Positions 1 through 11,662 of a stretch of 64,000 bases of DNA are shown here, piece after piece. The first letter of the stretch is position 1. Each line of letters opens with the position of its first letter. The notes under the pieces were generated by a model. The model was given only the letters and a program-made list of their open reading frames with translations, was not told the DNA's origin and did no database searches. A program made the position numbers and the translations under genes. This DNA is from Catonia carolina. Lineage: Eukaryota > Arthropoda > Insecta > Hemiptera > Achilidae. Where the stretch lies: the NCBI GenBank assembly GCA_035578175.1, contig JAQMRL010000003.1, positions 107,496,969-107,560,968 on the forward strand, written 5' to 3'.

Positions 1-109
1 GCGTTGGTATATTCATTTAAAAAACATGAAATAAAATTAAAAAAAGCTCTCGACTCAAAAAACTATAAAAAGTTAAAAAAAATTTTTTTTTTCGGCCCTT
101 CAAGTTAAA

Positions 110-268
110 CGTGTTTACACATGTATCTGTGTGTTTGTCTGTGGCACCGTAGCTCCCGTAACGATAAACCTATGTATGTTTAGTTTTTTTTTTTTTTTTT
201 GATTGGTGACTTGATAGCGAGTGTTCTTAGCTAAGATTCAATAAAAGAAGCATATGCTTACAGAAATA
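110..268. repeat. Dispersed repeat H1, copy A
   Basis: This stretch carries a tract reading roughly 'TGTGTTTGTCTGTGGCACC', then 'GTAGCTCC', a T run, and 'GATTCAATAAA'. A diverged second copy in the same orientation lies at 688-825. No reading frame or terminal structure was recognised. An R1 retroposon copy sits between the two. The family is unidentified; the internal motif is of a type often found in non-autonomous insect repeats. Confidence 0.55.
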
Positions 269-270
269 CT

Positions 271-656
271 TGTTTAGGTCAACAGCCGAAGGCTGGTTTG
301 AACCTCTAGAGGTTTTACTAAGAAAAATTGAGGAGTGAGGTGGTTTACTATTGCTGTCCTCATTGAGTGGAAAAGTATGCTTATCAGCATGCCAGGCCAT
401 CCGTAAAGCAACCACCTTCCACCCTGCAAATGACACCTTCGCTTCATTCACCACAGGGTCCGGCTGTATAGTGAAATGCGGTACGCTCAGAGGAGATAAC
501 TCTGACTAGTGTATTTTACACCTCTACCTCTCTGTTCTTAAATAGTCAAGTCATATAATTGGCTGACTATGTGATAAGAAAAAAACTATTTTTTGTAGCC
601 CAGGAACGAACGGATCGAGTGCAATTAATTTAACACTCCACCTGCCCGTTATTGGA
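271..656 (-). repeat. R1 retroposon, nearly full length
   Basis: This copy of the window's most abundant repeat lies in reverse orientation. Its 3' end ('TTGTTTAGGTCAACAGCCG' as read on the plus strand) is on the left, and its 5' end ('CCACCTGCCCGTTAT') is on the right. It is about 386 bp with no internal gap. Short open frames over it are just readings of the repeat. No clean target-site duplication was found here. Confidence 0.85.
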
Positions 657-687
657 AAATATAAATATTATAACTACTAAAATCTTA

Positions 688-825
688 TAGTCTCGTGGTG
701 TATCTGTGTGTCTCTGTAGCACCGGAGCTACCGAACAGATCATCCGATTATGGTTTAGTTTTTTCGTTTGAAAGGTAACTTGATTGAGACGGGTTTTAGC
801 TATGATTCAATAAAGAAAAGCGTAG
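688..825. repeat. Dispersed repeat H1, copy B
   Basis: This is a second, diverged copy of the repeat at 110-268 in the same orientation. Shared blocks include 'TGTATCTGTGTGT', 'GTAGC' followed by 'ACCG', 'TTTAGTTTTTT' and 'GATTCAATAAA'. The spacing and the intervening R1 copy suggest a partial tandem duplication, or two independent insertions. Confidence 0.5.
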
Positions 826-840
826 GCCTGTAAAAAAACT

Positions 841-1164
841 AACTTCAAAACTCGATCGTTGATGATACTGTAATGCATTCTAATGTCTACTAGTAAATAA
901 AGTTTAAAAAGCATTACATAAAAATTTAATTAAAAATTTTAAGAACCACCGATAAAAAAACCTTTGAAAAGTAAAATAATGATATGTATTGACCCTTTAA
1001 GTCTGACGTTGTCGCGTCGGGGTTCCGTTAATAATACAACCAAGTTCTATTTTGTTAACTACTGAGTTTTAGGCGATGTTCTGGAACTGAATATTTCTGG
1101 AAACTCTTTTTGTAGCCTACATTCTGAATATTCTTTCATTGTAAAATTTTTCCTATTTTCTTCT
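841..1164. other. AT-rich stretch, nothing recognised
   Basis: I see no gene, terminal repeat or RNA feature here. The right part may belong to the 3' tail of the SINE that follows, because similar sequence precedes the related copy near 49,560. Confidence 0.4.
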
Positions 1165-1432
1165 GTACGTCTGGTGTTAATAACTTTTTTTTAATCCCTA
1201 ATGTGTGTATGTTGCAATATGTTAAATTTAAGAATAATAAGCAACCCAATGAATATAGGATGATGTGTATGACCTGCACAAGTAACCACACAAGAGTAAA
1301 CTACACCAGTAATCACCGTCTAGTATTCAAATCCATATAAAAGTAACTACCTTTACTAGGATTTGAACCAGGAACCTTTGTCTCCGAATATCAGCTGTTA
1401 AACAGCTGATTCGAAGCAACTATTTTACCCTT
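1165..1432 (-). repeat. tRNA-derived SINE, family S2
   Basis: In reverse orientation the right end resembles a tRNA with a B-box-like motif (complement of 'GGATTTGAACC'), preceded by 'TCAGCTG'-type sequence. The body includes 'GATGATGTGTATGACCTG'. A second copy at 49,556-49,890 shares the body, the tRNA-like head and the same order of blocks. It is interpreted as a pol III-derived retroposon, not a functional tRNA, because no cloverleaf is complete. Confidence 0.65.
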
Positions 1433-1572
1433 TTTTTCTTGGTTTAACGTCCGACTGTTCTGCAATTACTGCTAATGCAGACAGTGAAGGATGAAATGAT
1501 TTTTGTAACGTATGAAATTATGCCGTGCCTGAATGAGATTCGAACCCAAACTTTACCACTAGACCATGCGTC
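1433..1572 (-). repeat. tRNA-derived SINE, family S3
   Basis: On the minus strand the segment begins with 'ATGGTCTAGTGGTAAAG', an A-box-like motif, followed by 'GGGTTCGAATCTC', a B-box-like motif. A body containing 'CTGCATTAGCAGTAATTG' follows. A second copy in the same orientation lies at 38,912-39,050. The order A box, B box, unrelated tail is typical of tRNA-derived SINEs. Confidence 0.65.
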
Positions 1573-1576
1573 TTTT

Positions 1577-1600
1577 GTATAGTAGTAGTAGTAGTAGTAG
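1577..1600. repeat. (AGT)n microsatellite
   Basis: About eight uninterrupted AGT/TAG trinucleotide units directly abut the SINE head. Confidence 0.9.
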
Positions 1601-1781
1601 ATTAATTTGAATTATGAAATTAAATATATCTTCTGATCTTAGTTTAACCCTTTCAGTACCGACGTCCAGAAAATAGCACGTAGTGATAACATCCGGTTTA
1701 CTGAACGTCTGTAAGTTATGCATTAAGTGCCAAGGTCTGTATAACCGAACATTTCCAAAGACACTTTTAAACAAATTAATG

Positions 1782-1976
1782 TATTTTGATACCGCCTCCG
1801 TGGCGTAGTGACTAGTGCGCTAGCCTACAAAGCGAAAGGTCCCGGGTTCGATTCCCGGCTAGGATCTGGAAATTTTAACACCTTAAAACCACCGTTAAGG
1901 TACCAAAACCTACAGTAGTTGCTAATGACCAAGCTGTCGATGCGACTTTAAATAAACTAAAAAAAAACTATTTTGA
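1782..1976 (+). repeat. tRNA-derived SINE, family S1, with TSD
   Basis: The 5' head contains 'TGGCGTAGTGACTAGTGCG' (A-box region) and 'GGTTCGATTCCCGGC' (B box). A body and a short A-rich tail follow. The 8-bp sequence TATTTTGA flanks the unit (1782-1789 and 1969-1976), consistent with LINE-mediated insertion. The copy at 12,754-12,953 has the same head, body and tail. This is a SINE, not a working tRNA gene. Confidence 0.85.
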
Positions 1977-2251
1977 ATATTTTTAGTTTTAGAACGATTT
2001 TTTTTATGAACACAATATTTTAACAGGGAATTTTATTTTTTTTGTAACGTTAAAATTTTGGTAGGTAATGGCAGGCTTACGTCTGCACGTTTTCGAAACA
2101 AGGGCTGGCACTTTTTGTACACCCTTATTCAAATTAAATGGCACTTTACATCAAACTTTTAAATATTGTTTCGGCTCTGAAGGGGTTAAAATTTGTCCAA
2201 ATGTGTGAAATGGATGATAAAATTTATGAACAGTTCAAAGTTCACCGCATT
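1977..2251. other. AT-rich spacer
   Basis: Nothing recognisable was seen beyond AT-rich sequence. Confidence 0.4.
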
Positions 2252-2622
2252 TATAGTCCGATTCACGAAAGAAAACACCTGTCTTTAGACATCAATATTT
2301 TTTGAACCGTTGTATGTAAAAACAAAATTACGACACATCAAATAAAAGCTTGTTTTATTGTCAGTTACAGAATTACAATAACATTTTCGGAAATAAATAG
2401 TGTATTAAATATAACGAATTACGAATAAAAAGTACCCTGTTTTTAACCAATTTTCAAGTATACCCAACTTGAAGGGCTGCAAAGTATTATATATTAATTT
2501 AATCCAACAACCAACAATAAAACAAGCTTTCATTTGATGTATCGTAATTTTTTTTTACATACAACGGTTCAAAAAATGTTGCCGTTTAAAGACAGGTGTT
2601 TACTTTCGTGAATCGGACTATA
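2252..2622. mobile_element. Fold-back MITE with ~110-bp arms
   Basis: The left arm begins 'TATAGTCCGATTCACGAAAG' and the right arm ends with its complement. Pairing continues for about 110 bp ('ACACCTGTCTTTA', 'GAACCGTTGTATGT', 'CATCAAAT.AAAGCTTG'), with a central loop of about 150 bp. The ends are compatible with a TA target duplication. There is no reading frame, so this is a non-autonomous Tc1/mariner-type MITE by structure; the family is not identified. Confidence 0.8.
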
Positions 2623-4540
2623 GTATGAGACGTAATTATATCAACTACCAAAAATTAACAAAGTAACGGATAAATCTTAAGAATTTTGGATTTGATTTCG
2701 GAGAAGTTATTAGTTTGAAGATTTCCTGATGAGTCGTTAATTCTTTGGGGTTTTGTAACGTATAATGATGTGGAAGAAGATGAAAATAGGCATTTGACAA
2801 GTTGTTATTTGTATTGGTATTGTAGAAGAAGATGCGACCTTGTGTAGGTACCACTACTACTATTATTATTATGTATAGGGTATACGTACAACTAACTATA
2901 GTAATATGGTGGATAGAGCAACTGGTCTCTTCTTCCAGTACAGTGTAGTTAGTACACAGTACAGGATAGGCTACCGCTTGGTCGGTTCATACTTATGATC
3001 TCAGATGCTGTTCATGTCAGTTGTATTTATTTCTTGTATCGCATAAAACGCGGTGGCGGTGGTGGAATCTCATACGGCATCAACGGCGCAGCACTATTCA
3101 TTCGCTCCGATAGATTAACACTACTACTATTACTACCGAGTTATGGTTTATAATTTAAAATTTAGCGCCGTGCGTTGGCCATCCTTTTATAAAATCATTA
3201 AAGATGGACTTGTTGGTGTCAGATCGGCTATCAAATCTATTGCAAATTCTAACATTTATACGATCAAAGATATCGTTGTTCTTATTGTATCGTGCGGTGA
3301 TCACTATTGAATAATTTTTTTTGTTTCGTAATAAAATTGTGTCGAACTTCCGTCGATCGGTGTTTAGGCCTATGTATGTACGTACCCGGTCGACAGATTG
3401 ATTTGTTCACATCACAGGATTTTCATGTCACAGCATGTGCCCCTTCCAGCAGAAGAATCATCGCCGGTATCGAGTATTCTTCGGAGAAAAACGATTATTT
3501 ACAGGTTTTTATTTTTATATTTTTTATGTTGTTTATCATTCACTTTACTTTGAATTGTTTTACTTTCAGCAATTTTGTACTGAAACTAAATCATTTCCAT
3601 TTACCTCAGATTGTGACCTGAATCTCAAAGAATTCCAATCAATCTTGTTTTGTTTTCAATGCATAGAATGAGACAATCTTAATTACGATTTAATTAATTT
3701 TGCGTTGTTTTTTTCTGATCAAGTTTTCCATATTCCTCAAATAAAATATTTTACGTTTATCATTGATTGATTATTATTATCTTTCCATTCCGTATTTAAT
3801 TTCTAGACTTTTACGTTACATTTTTAAATAAATATTATTTATACTTTTCTATTTCAGCGATTTAAAAGAGTAAGATTCAGAAGCCACTCGACAAGATGGT
3901 TTAATTGAAACGAATGACTCTCAGGAAATAAATAATGATGATTTCAGATTGGTTTATCCCAAAGTAAATCCCTTTTTTAAGCTTCCAATTTTGTAATTTG
4001 ATTTATTTATTTTGGCATACTGGCCTTCTTTACTACTTGTTAATTAATCATTATTAAAATATTATTTTTTATGTTTTTTTTAATTAATTACAACTAAGTA
4101 TCTATGGGATGCGGTTTATTTTCTGCAGTTTATGTAAAAATATGATGAGCATGGTTTATCTTCTTGATGAAGGGTATTATGGAAGGATAATAATAAAAGT
4201 AGGCCTAATAGAATTTTTTTTATTAAAAATTTAAGAGACAGGGTCTAATTAAAATTATGCACAGTAGGAAAAGTACAACTATTCCAATCTCTTGTAGCTG
4301 GCAACATTATTAAAATTACTTATTAACAGTATGATGATAATCGTTCAGTGGGTTGGCTTTCTTTGGCTGTTACCATTTATGACGTTCCTTACTTGATTTA
4401 TATATAGCTACCTGTTATTTAAAATAAATTTTGATAGCCTAATTTTATACTATCAAGAGGTGTCGTCTACCAAATTTTTGTAGGTTGGTTTTAAAATAGA
4501 AATAAGCAAATATATTTTAAGAGAACTTGAATTTTTTTTG
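2623..4540. other. Unassigned; includes a GC-richer patch at 2.9-3.3 kb
   Basis: No element was recognised. The part from about 2,900 to 3,300 is richer in GC and CpG than its surroundings. It is followed by two plausible 3' splice-site contexts (near 3,570 'TTACTTTCAG' and near 3,857 'CTATTTCAG'). An open frame of 104 codons at 3,307-3,621 is low-complexity and phenylalanine-rich, and is not convincing as a gene. A non-coding or 5'-UTR exon is possible but unproven. Confidence 0.3.
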
Positions 4541-4917
4541 TCATCAGTCTCTCGACTGGTTTGATGCAGTTCTCCAAGCTGTTCTATCTTGCGCAAGTCA
4601 TTTCATATCGACATACCTGTAACCCCCTACTACATCTTTTGTAATTTGCTTTATTTATTCTAACCTTTGCTTCCTCCTACAATTCACTCCCTCAATATTA
4701 CCCTCCATTATTGATAGACTAATACCTGGATGTCTTAAGATATGCCCCACTAACGTATCCTTTGTTTTGGTAAGATGGTTCCATGTAGGTTACTTCTTTT
4801 TTCATTCGCTCGCCTAAGAACCTCTAAATTTATTTTGTCCACCCACCAAATCTTTAGCATTTTCCTATGACACCACATTTCAAAAGATTCTACCCTCTTC
4901 CTTTATGCATCCCCTAT
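4541..4917 (-). pseudogene. LINE reverse-transcriptase 3' end fragment
   Basis: Read on the minus strand, this carries the degenerate C-terminal tail of a non-LTR retrotransposon polymerase. It includes phrases like 'QDRTAW', 'VDKI.NLEVLRR' and the terminal '...QSRD' before 'GATGACAAAAAA'. The same tail occurs in the opposite orientation at 34,757-35,172. Only the 3' end is present, the usual result of 5' truncation. It has many stops and is not functional. Confidence 0.75.
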
Positions 4918-4960
4918 CACCCACGTGATGAATTATAATAACCTTTTTGGTTGTTACTTG

Positions 4961-5334
4961 CCCATAACAGGTAGGAAGTGTTAAATTATTTGCACTCAAT
5001 TTGCTAGTCCCAGTGCTACAAAAAATAGTTCTGTTTCTTATCACACGGTCAGCTAATTATATGTCTGAAGCATTTAAGTACAGAAGAAGTAGAGGTTTAA
5101 AATACACTAAACAGTTATCTCCTCTGAGAGTAATAAATTTCATGACACAGCCAGACCCTGTGGTCAATGAAGTGAAGGTGTCATTTGCTGGGTGAAAAGT
5201 AGATGCTTTTCAGAGTGTACTGGTGAGCATACTTTTCCACTTAGTGAGGAAGGCATAGGTAAAACACCTGACTATTCATTTTACTTAGTAAAGCCTCTAG
5301 AGGTTCAAACCAGCCTTTCGGCTGATGAAACAAC
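4961..5334 (+). repeat. R1 retroposon, nearly full length
   Basis: Forward copy running from 'CCCATAACAGGTAGGAAGTG' to 'CAGCCTTTCGGCTGATG'. It contains all internal blocks of R1, including the 'CTCCTCTGAGAGTAAT' block and the palindromic 'CCTCTAGAGG' near the 3' end. The two short reading frames here are pieces of R1. Confidence 0.85.
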
Positions 5335-7821
5335 GGTTACACTTTATACTATCTTGGAGTCAGACAGAACTAATTTAATCTACAGTTAACAAAAAATGAA
5401 GTTAGATCTACTTAACTTTTTTTGCGAGATTGGGTACTTTTGCAAGTTATCAACATTATTATATACTTATAAAATTAAAACTTGTAAAAAATTTCTCATC
5501 TGCAATTAATAAAGTTCATGTTTATTAATTTGTTCGATTTTTATATGATATGGTGACAAAAGAAAACGCTGAATCAAATTACGTTAACAGCAGTTTTATT
5601 GAAATATTGCTTCATTTAGAACTAGAGTTGCATTATAAAATTATAAATTACTACTGAACCTCGTGTAAACTTTCAGGTTCATGAAAAAAATTTCCAGGAT
5701 GTAGAACTTGTACCTACCATCTTTTTATGTTTGCTTAGTGTAAAGTTTAATTTTTCCTAGAATACTTAGTGACTGTTAAGTTGTAAAGAAAACTCTTTTT
5801 TGCCGTCAATAGAATAATATTGTCTAATGAGCTATTCCGCTGCGTACAGGCTTCTTTCTAGCATCAGTTAAGCGCATCAAATATTGCTTTTCTCGTTATC
5901 ACTCCATGTTTAACGTTTTTTAGGCATTTAAGAATATTAACGCCGGTTTTTATATCAACGATTTGGAAAGGCATAGAAATATGTACGGCTGTAGAGTAGT
6001 TACGCTTTTTCATTCTTGTAAGAGTAATTGGTCGAAATTTGAATGATTAACTTTACCCGGTTCTCAGTTAAAAAATTTCCCAAGCCGCATTGTAGATAAA
6101 GCTCTTCGAGTAGGTATGGATATAATTTGTATTACTTTTACTTAGTCACCTCCTTTTTACTCCTTAGCTATAAGGGATCGAAATGCTAATTCATTATTTT
6201 TTCTGTTCAACCTCTGATGAACGAATGTGCTGAATTTTACCTCTAAATGATCTGGAAGTTAGAATTTAGTGATAATCGAGTCAATGAGGACTTTCGCATT
6301 TTTATATACAGACTACACCTATTTATATGCTGATGGAATGTAACGATCCTATTTTGAATGTATTTCTCTGTGATTTATAATTTCAACAACACTTTGTATA
6401 AAGAAAAAAATATCATATTTATTTTCTATGCTGCAACATAACCCCGTTTCCATGCAATAAATCATAATTTTTTGTTAATAAATATATGAACCACATCTTG
6501 TTTATTCAAAAAATTCAAATGACTCCTTTTGCACACGTTGCAGGAAAAAATAACTTGAATATTATTTAAGGAATAGTTGTTGCTACATGTTTTTTTAAAT
6601 GTTTATGAAATGGAGGTATGAAAGATTAAAGACACTTAAATTAAGATGTAAAATGTAAATTATGACATGAACGAAATCCAAATCTCACTTGAAGACTTGA
6701 AAAAGAAAATCCGGAAAGTACCACAAATTGAACAACACAAAGATTTGAACAGGAGACCGACCAAACGACAGAAAATCGTGCATTCCGACGAAGAACTCCA
6801 GAATAGATCGGAAAAATTGAAAGAATGCTAGGGAAGAATCAAGGAAGGAACGTCAGGAAAAGTATTCCAACACAACAAAAATTGAAATAAAATATTTCTT
6901 CTTTAATGAACATATGTAGGTCGTATGTGGCTTTACTAAAAAAATGTAAATTATGATGTAAAAATAGTCATCTCTGTGTTAAGAATGCCGGAATCAGATT
7001 TTAAAAGTTATTATAGATAGATTTTCAGATTCCAAATTAATGAGATGTTGGTTCACAGAATTTAATCCTTAGCGGCGGAGACACTTCGAGATAAATTTTT
7101 ATAAGAAGGCTTCTGTTTGCTGATTTTCAAGGTTATGTCAATAATTTAACTAGGCAATGGATTTGACTTACTAAAATTCATCCGATTTTGATGAATAAAT
7201 ATTCTTTAACCACTTGAATTCAGTAGACTGATATTTTTATTGCTATCGAATCTTGATACTTGTATTTATTTCTTTTAAAGTACATATTATATTTGCCTAC
7301 ATTTTGAAAGCCTATTATTTTGTGATTATAGGCATATGTGTCTGTTGTCTTATTATAATAGGCATTCAGAGCTAAGTAACTCTTGCTCTTAAACATATAA
7401 TAATAATAATTCTGTTATGATGACCTTGTGTTAACAACGCAGGCCTATATTATGGTATTTGTATTGTGGATTTTTTTATACCAGCCGCTGCCGAGTGTAC
7501 TTTTCTAATTGTTTGCTTGTTTTTTTTCTTCAAATGTTGTCTTATGATGGATGAATGATGCAAGTGGTAATAAAATCGTACAAAAACGCAAAAATAAAAT
7601 AAAAAATATACAATAAAACGTAGGGAAGGAGCCTAAGTTATAAGTACTGTTTAGGCTGGTGTATGAAGAAGCGTTTCTACGAAACGATTTTATTGTTAAC
7701 GCGTAGTTTCTTGTTTGTTTTCCGTGACGTTTTTCTTATCCTTTAATTTTTTATATTGGACGCTGTCGTTAATACTGCTGTAGTTGTTTGCTTAATTATT
7801 CAGGTATTCATTTCTGTTGTA
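5335..7821. other. Unassigned; possible decayed LINE tail at 6.66-6.9 kb
   Basis: Most of this stretch is AT-rich with no structure I could recognise. From about 6,660 to 6,895 the plus strand reads as a lysine/glutamate-rich frame ('RPTKRQKIVHSDEELQ'). In composition it resembles the C-terminal tails of LINE polymerases, but it is too short and interrupted to assign. No terminal repeats were seen. Confidence 0.3.
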
Positions 7822-8095
7822 TCTATACTAATATTATAAAGACAAAGCGTGTTTTTTGTGGAGGCTAATTTCCAAAACTACTGAACGAATTTTCATGAAA
7901 TTTTGACAGCATATTCATATTTATATTCACAGTAACATTTTATTTTTAAGTTTTAAAAAATGATAACCTTAAGGGCCTTAATGAAGATTTTCATAAATAT
8001 GTAGGCCTGTGTGTGTGTGTACATGTGAATACGTATTGCAGTTGAAGTAGTTTGGTGATGGTGAGAGAGATACATGGGGAAATATTAAAACGTGG

Positions 8096-8158
<63 letters not shown>

Positions 8159-8354
8159 ATTATTGAATTAGTACATACGTATTAAGACTAGCGAGAGATG
8201 TACACGGAGGAATTTATTAAAACGTTTTGTGTGAGTGTGTGTGTGTGTACGTTGGAGTATACAGTTGATCTAGCAGCTACACAATTTCTGTTAGATATTT
8301 ATTTTTGAAAAAATGATTACACATGTTTTGATGAAGCCGCACGGGGCATGCTAG
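7822..8354 (+). mobile_element. Non-autonomous Helitron-like element
   Basis: The 5' end 'TCTATACTAATATTATAAAG' matches the well-known 5' terminus of many insect Helitrons, starting with TC after an A. The 3' end reads 'GCCGCACGGGGCATGCTAG', ending in CTAG before a T, with a small possible CCG/CGG stem. The interior has no Rep/helicase frame. It contains a long GT microsatellite and an internally repeated block ('ATTAAAACG' followed by a GT run, twice). It is assigned by termini only. Confidence 0.65.
8098..8155. repeat. (GT)n microsatellite
   Basis: A GT dinucleotide run of about 28 units lies inside the Helitron-like element. A shorter GT run near 8,227-8,248 follows a duplicated flanking block. 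Confidence 0.95.
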
Positions 8355-8512
8355 TTTAATGTTAAATTTACATAATGTTAGAAGAAAGTCCGGAATGAAT
8401 GTTGTTTCCTTTATGGATTCAGTTACATATTGCTAATGAAATGATTTTTTTCAATTCTCTCTGTACAATACGATCGTAATGTATGAAAGAAAAACAGTCC
8501 TTAATATAGGTA

Positions 8513-8825
8513 CAGTAGAACCGCGGTTATCCGAGCCCCGATTAACCTAGTTCCGGATTAACCGAGGTAGTTCCAAAAGGTATTGCGCAAAGCGAAATCC
8601 GCATATAGCGGCAAATCGATCATAAACCGTGTGTCTTTTTTTATTTGGTATTTTTATTTGTACGTCATTTTTTCATTGAATAATAATAGATGCTTTTTTC
8701 ACATATTTGATTAAATTTTCATTCATTTCACCAGTTTATCATACATTTTCCTCTCGATTTTTTTGAGTCCGTGTTATCCGCGGTACCCTCGGTCCACATT
8801 ACCCCGGATAATCAAGGCCCTACTG
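8513..8825. mobile_element. Tigger/pogo-like MITE
   Basis: The left end 'CAGTAGAACCGCGGTTATCC' and the right end (complement of 'CAGTAGGGCCTTGATTATCC') are typical Tigger/pogo terminal inverted repeats. They are flanked by TA on both sides (8511-8512 and 8826-8827). The 313-bp interior has no transposase. A second, broken member begins at 44,189. Confidence 0.85.
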
Positions 8826-8827
8826 TA

Positions 8828-11660
8828 CTAGATTTTTATTGGTTTAATTTTTGAACTTTACAAATCATGTCCGATTTAGTATTTTGACCGTGTAAATAGT
8901 TATGAAGGGTTGAACATCTGTTTCAAAATTATCACAGAAACGAATTCAAAATATCCCAAAATGTCGTTGTAAAATTTAATTTCGGGGACAATTTTTAAAG
9001 AAAGATTCACTAATTGGAAATGTGCAGCACCAAATTTAATTTGGTAAAACTTGTTCTTAAAAACTAATGAATCTTGGTCTTTTGAAAAAAAATGTTTTTG
9101 AACTCGACAATTCTGATAAAGTGGATATTTATCAGTCTTTAAACATGACGTGCATTATGGTTTTTATACGTCTGCACACACACTTCAATGTTTACGTTAT
9201 GGTTTTGTTATTTTTTTGGAACGTTCTAGAAGGCTAGTTTAGCAACCTACAAATATGTGTATATGTGGGCCAGATAGGGTTATCATGCGCCTTCCCTGTA
9301 CATCCCAACTTGTCGTACATCTACATGCTCGTTTTAACCGCTGAGCAAGAATATCTTATGTTCCCAAAGAAAAAAACTCCGGCTAAATCGACCAAATTGG
9401 CGATTAAAGCAGGCTGCTAAGCATTCCTGTATACTGGATACTAGTAGTAGTTAATCCAGGTTGTGTTTTGTTCGAGAACTCGTTCTGTAAAGTTGGTTAA
9501 GTTTTTTGTCGTTCAAATTTGCTATATATTGTTATTTTCTAATAAAAAATAATTCTGTTTGGACTTTAAAAGACTTTTTTCCAAATCAGGTTATTTACTT
9601 AATTTAGGGCTCTCGTTGGTATACTGTGGACAAGTCGAACTGATACAACTCTTGCTCTCTGTGTACATACAGTTCCGCTTAAAGTATATCCATAACCTAT
9701 TTGTTCAACAATGTATAAATTTTAATGTACGCAAATGGCTACAGCCTTATTTCAGTGTACAAACATACAAATAATTATTTAATTTTAAAATATATTTAAT
9801 TTGTCCCAGTAAAAATTTAAATTATAAATTACCAAAACTAAACTGCAAAAACTATTAAACTATTCAGACGCACGCAAATAACTAAACAAACATTGGTCTG
9901 AATATATATTCCCGGTTTCAATCCATGATTTTGTATTTTAGGCATCTTTTTTAAGAATATTAGTTCCGATTTTCGGAATTAAAGCTCTTTGGAAAAGTAC
10001 AATATTAATATTTTTCTTTTAGGATAAATACATCGTTTCCCCTCAGTAGCAAATGATTAAAATTTAAGTACTTTGTTTTTTTTGATATTTGGCTCAAATG
10101 GTTGAAATGCGAATACTTTTCTAACAAATTTGCCAAATTTTGCTGTAGGATATCGGGAAGTTAAGAGGACAAGCGATGAGGCTGTGAGGATTTTCGCATT
10201 TATATGTTGAAATTACGTGAGGAAGAAAATATGGTTGATCATTTTAATTGGTGATATTTTAAACATGCTTGTAACTGGTGCAGAAGATACAGCCTATTGA
10301 AGAACGTAACCTCAGTAGTAGTTCATTCGGTATGCGATAAGTCTGGAGAATTTTCGTTACGTACCACACACTTAAAAGAAAGTTCTATTATCTGTTAATC
10401 GCAAATAAGTGACTAATTAATGTAACTTTATATAGAAACAAAAAAGTATACCTAACACTTGACAAGTTTTATTTTGGAGTCCTCTGCATTACAGATGCGC
10501 ATTCTGTTTTGTTTGCTGTTGGTACTTGGAATAAAGTAAATAACAGCTACTACGCTATGGAATCAACATAAAATAATAATGAATAAGGCGTAGATATACG
10601 TCTGTGAATAAATTATTATTATTAATAATAATAATCGTAGAAATATAAATATTGTAGGCTACGTACACCATACTGTATTCTAGGCCATGCAGCAACAGCA
10701 AAGTCTAGGTGTTAAAAAAAGAAGGTTAAAAGGAGCAAGCTAGTGCATTTGAATAAAAATCTAAGAGGAAATGAAACGTAGGCTTAACGTAATCAGATAT
10801 GAAAAGAAAATGCAACGGTACTTTTTTAACAAAATAAAAAAACAACGAGCCACTGTACAAATAATTTTTTGTACCTGCGTTTAGAACTCGTACTAAAACT
10901 AAACACTACTCTTTACAGACATACGGACGGTGGCAAGTTAGTATATTTTATAGAAAAGGCGACGTCGAGTTAAGAATCAAATCTTATTTCATTTAACCTG
11001 ACTTGACTGACGATTCAGGTGTTAGTCCTAGCAGAAGTAGATATAGACGAGTCACGAGAAATTTTTCAAGAACGTTTTGAAAATCTAAAGTAAATACGTT
11101 AGCCACTTGAACACGTTACACTCTACCTTTATAAGGACCTCCTTGTATCCTTTATATATTCCATCTATCTATCCTATATCCTTTTAATTTTATAACGCAT
11201 AGCAGAAATAATAAAATCCACGCTCCTTAAAAATAAAAATTCGTTTACAATTGATTTTATGTTATGCAAATAAATATTTGTTGAGAAGGTATGCTTAATA
11301 GTAGGTTGATTGTTTCAAAAATCTATATTTGATTTAGTGATTCTTTTCAATTGTTTTATTTTTTTTTATTCCGTGAACTATTAAATTAGGAATTTTAGTT
11401 GTAGATGGAATGGAATGGCTTCGTCAGCCTAGAAATCATTATTATTTATTTTATGGTAAATGTATGTCATACTCATTCTAGACACCAATAACACCTGTCG
11501 TTTATTATTTGTTTAATTTTAAGTAAACAATATTCGGATATTATGTTTTGTTCTGTAATGTTAAGGGTATTAAAAGCTACCACAAACACTTCTTTCAAAA
11601 TGCTTATGTTTTATCTTGTGACCTATGATATGTGAAGCATAGATTGCACATCTAACATTA
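8828..11660. other. Unassigned AT-rich DNA
   Basis: No repeat boundary, RNA gene or credible coding frame was identified. An open frame of 71 codons at 9,559-9,774 has no recognisable motif and is expected by chance in a region this long. Confidence 0.35.
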
Positions 11661-11662
11661 AA

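Noticed and set aside
110..825. LTRs flanking an element (two H1 copies around an R1)
   Set aside because: The copies are too diverged and lack LTR borders, primer-binding site and polypurine tract; the material between is an ordinary R1 copy.
1796..1866. A tRNA gene, from strong A- and B-box matches
   Set aside because: The same head, with a shared non-tRNA body and A-rich tail and target duplications, occurs at 12,754-12,953; no complete cloverleaf was found. It is a SINE.
3307..3621. A 104-codon protein gene
   Set aside because: Phenylalanine-rich AT-driven composition, no motif, and an alternative overlapping frame on the same strand.
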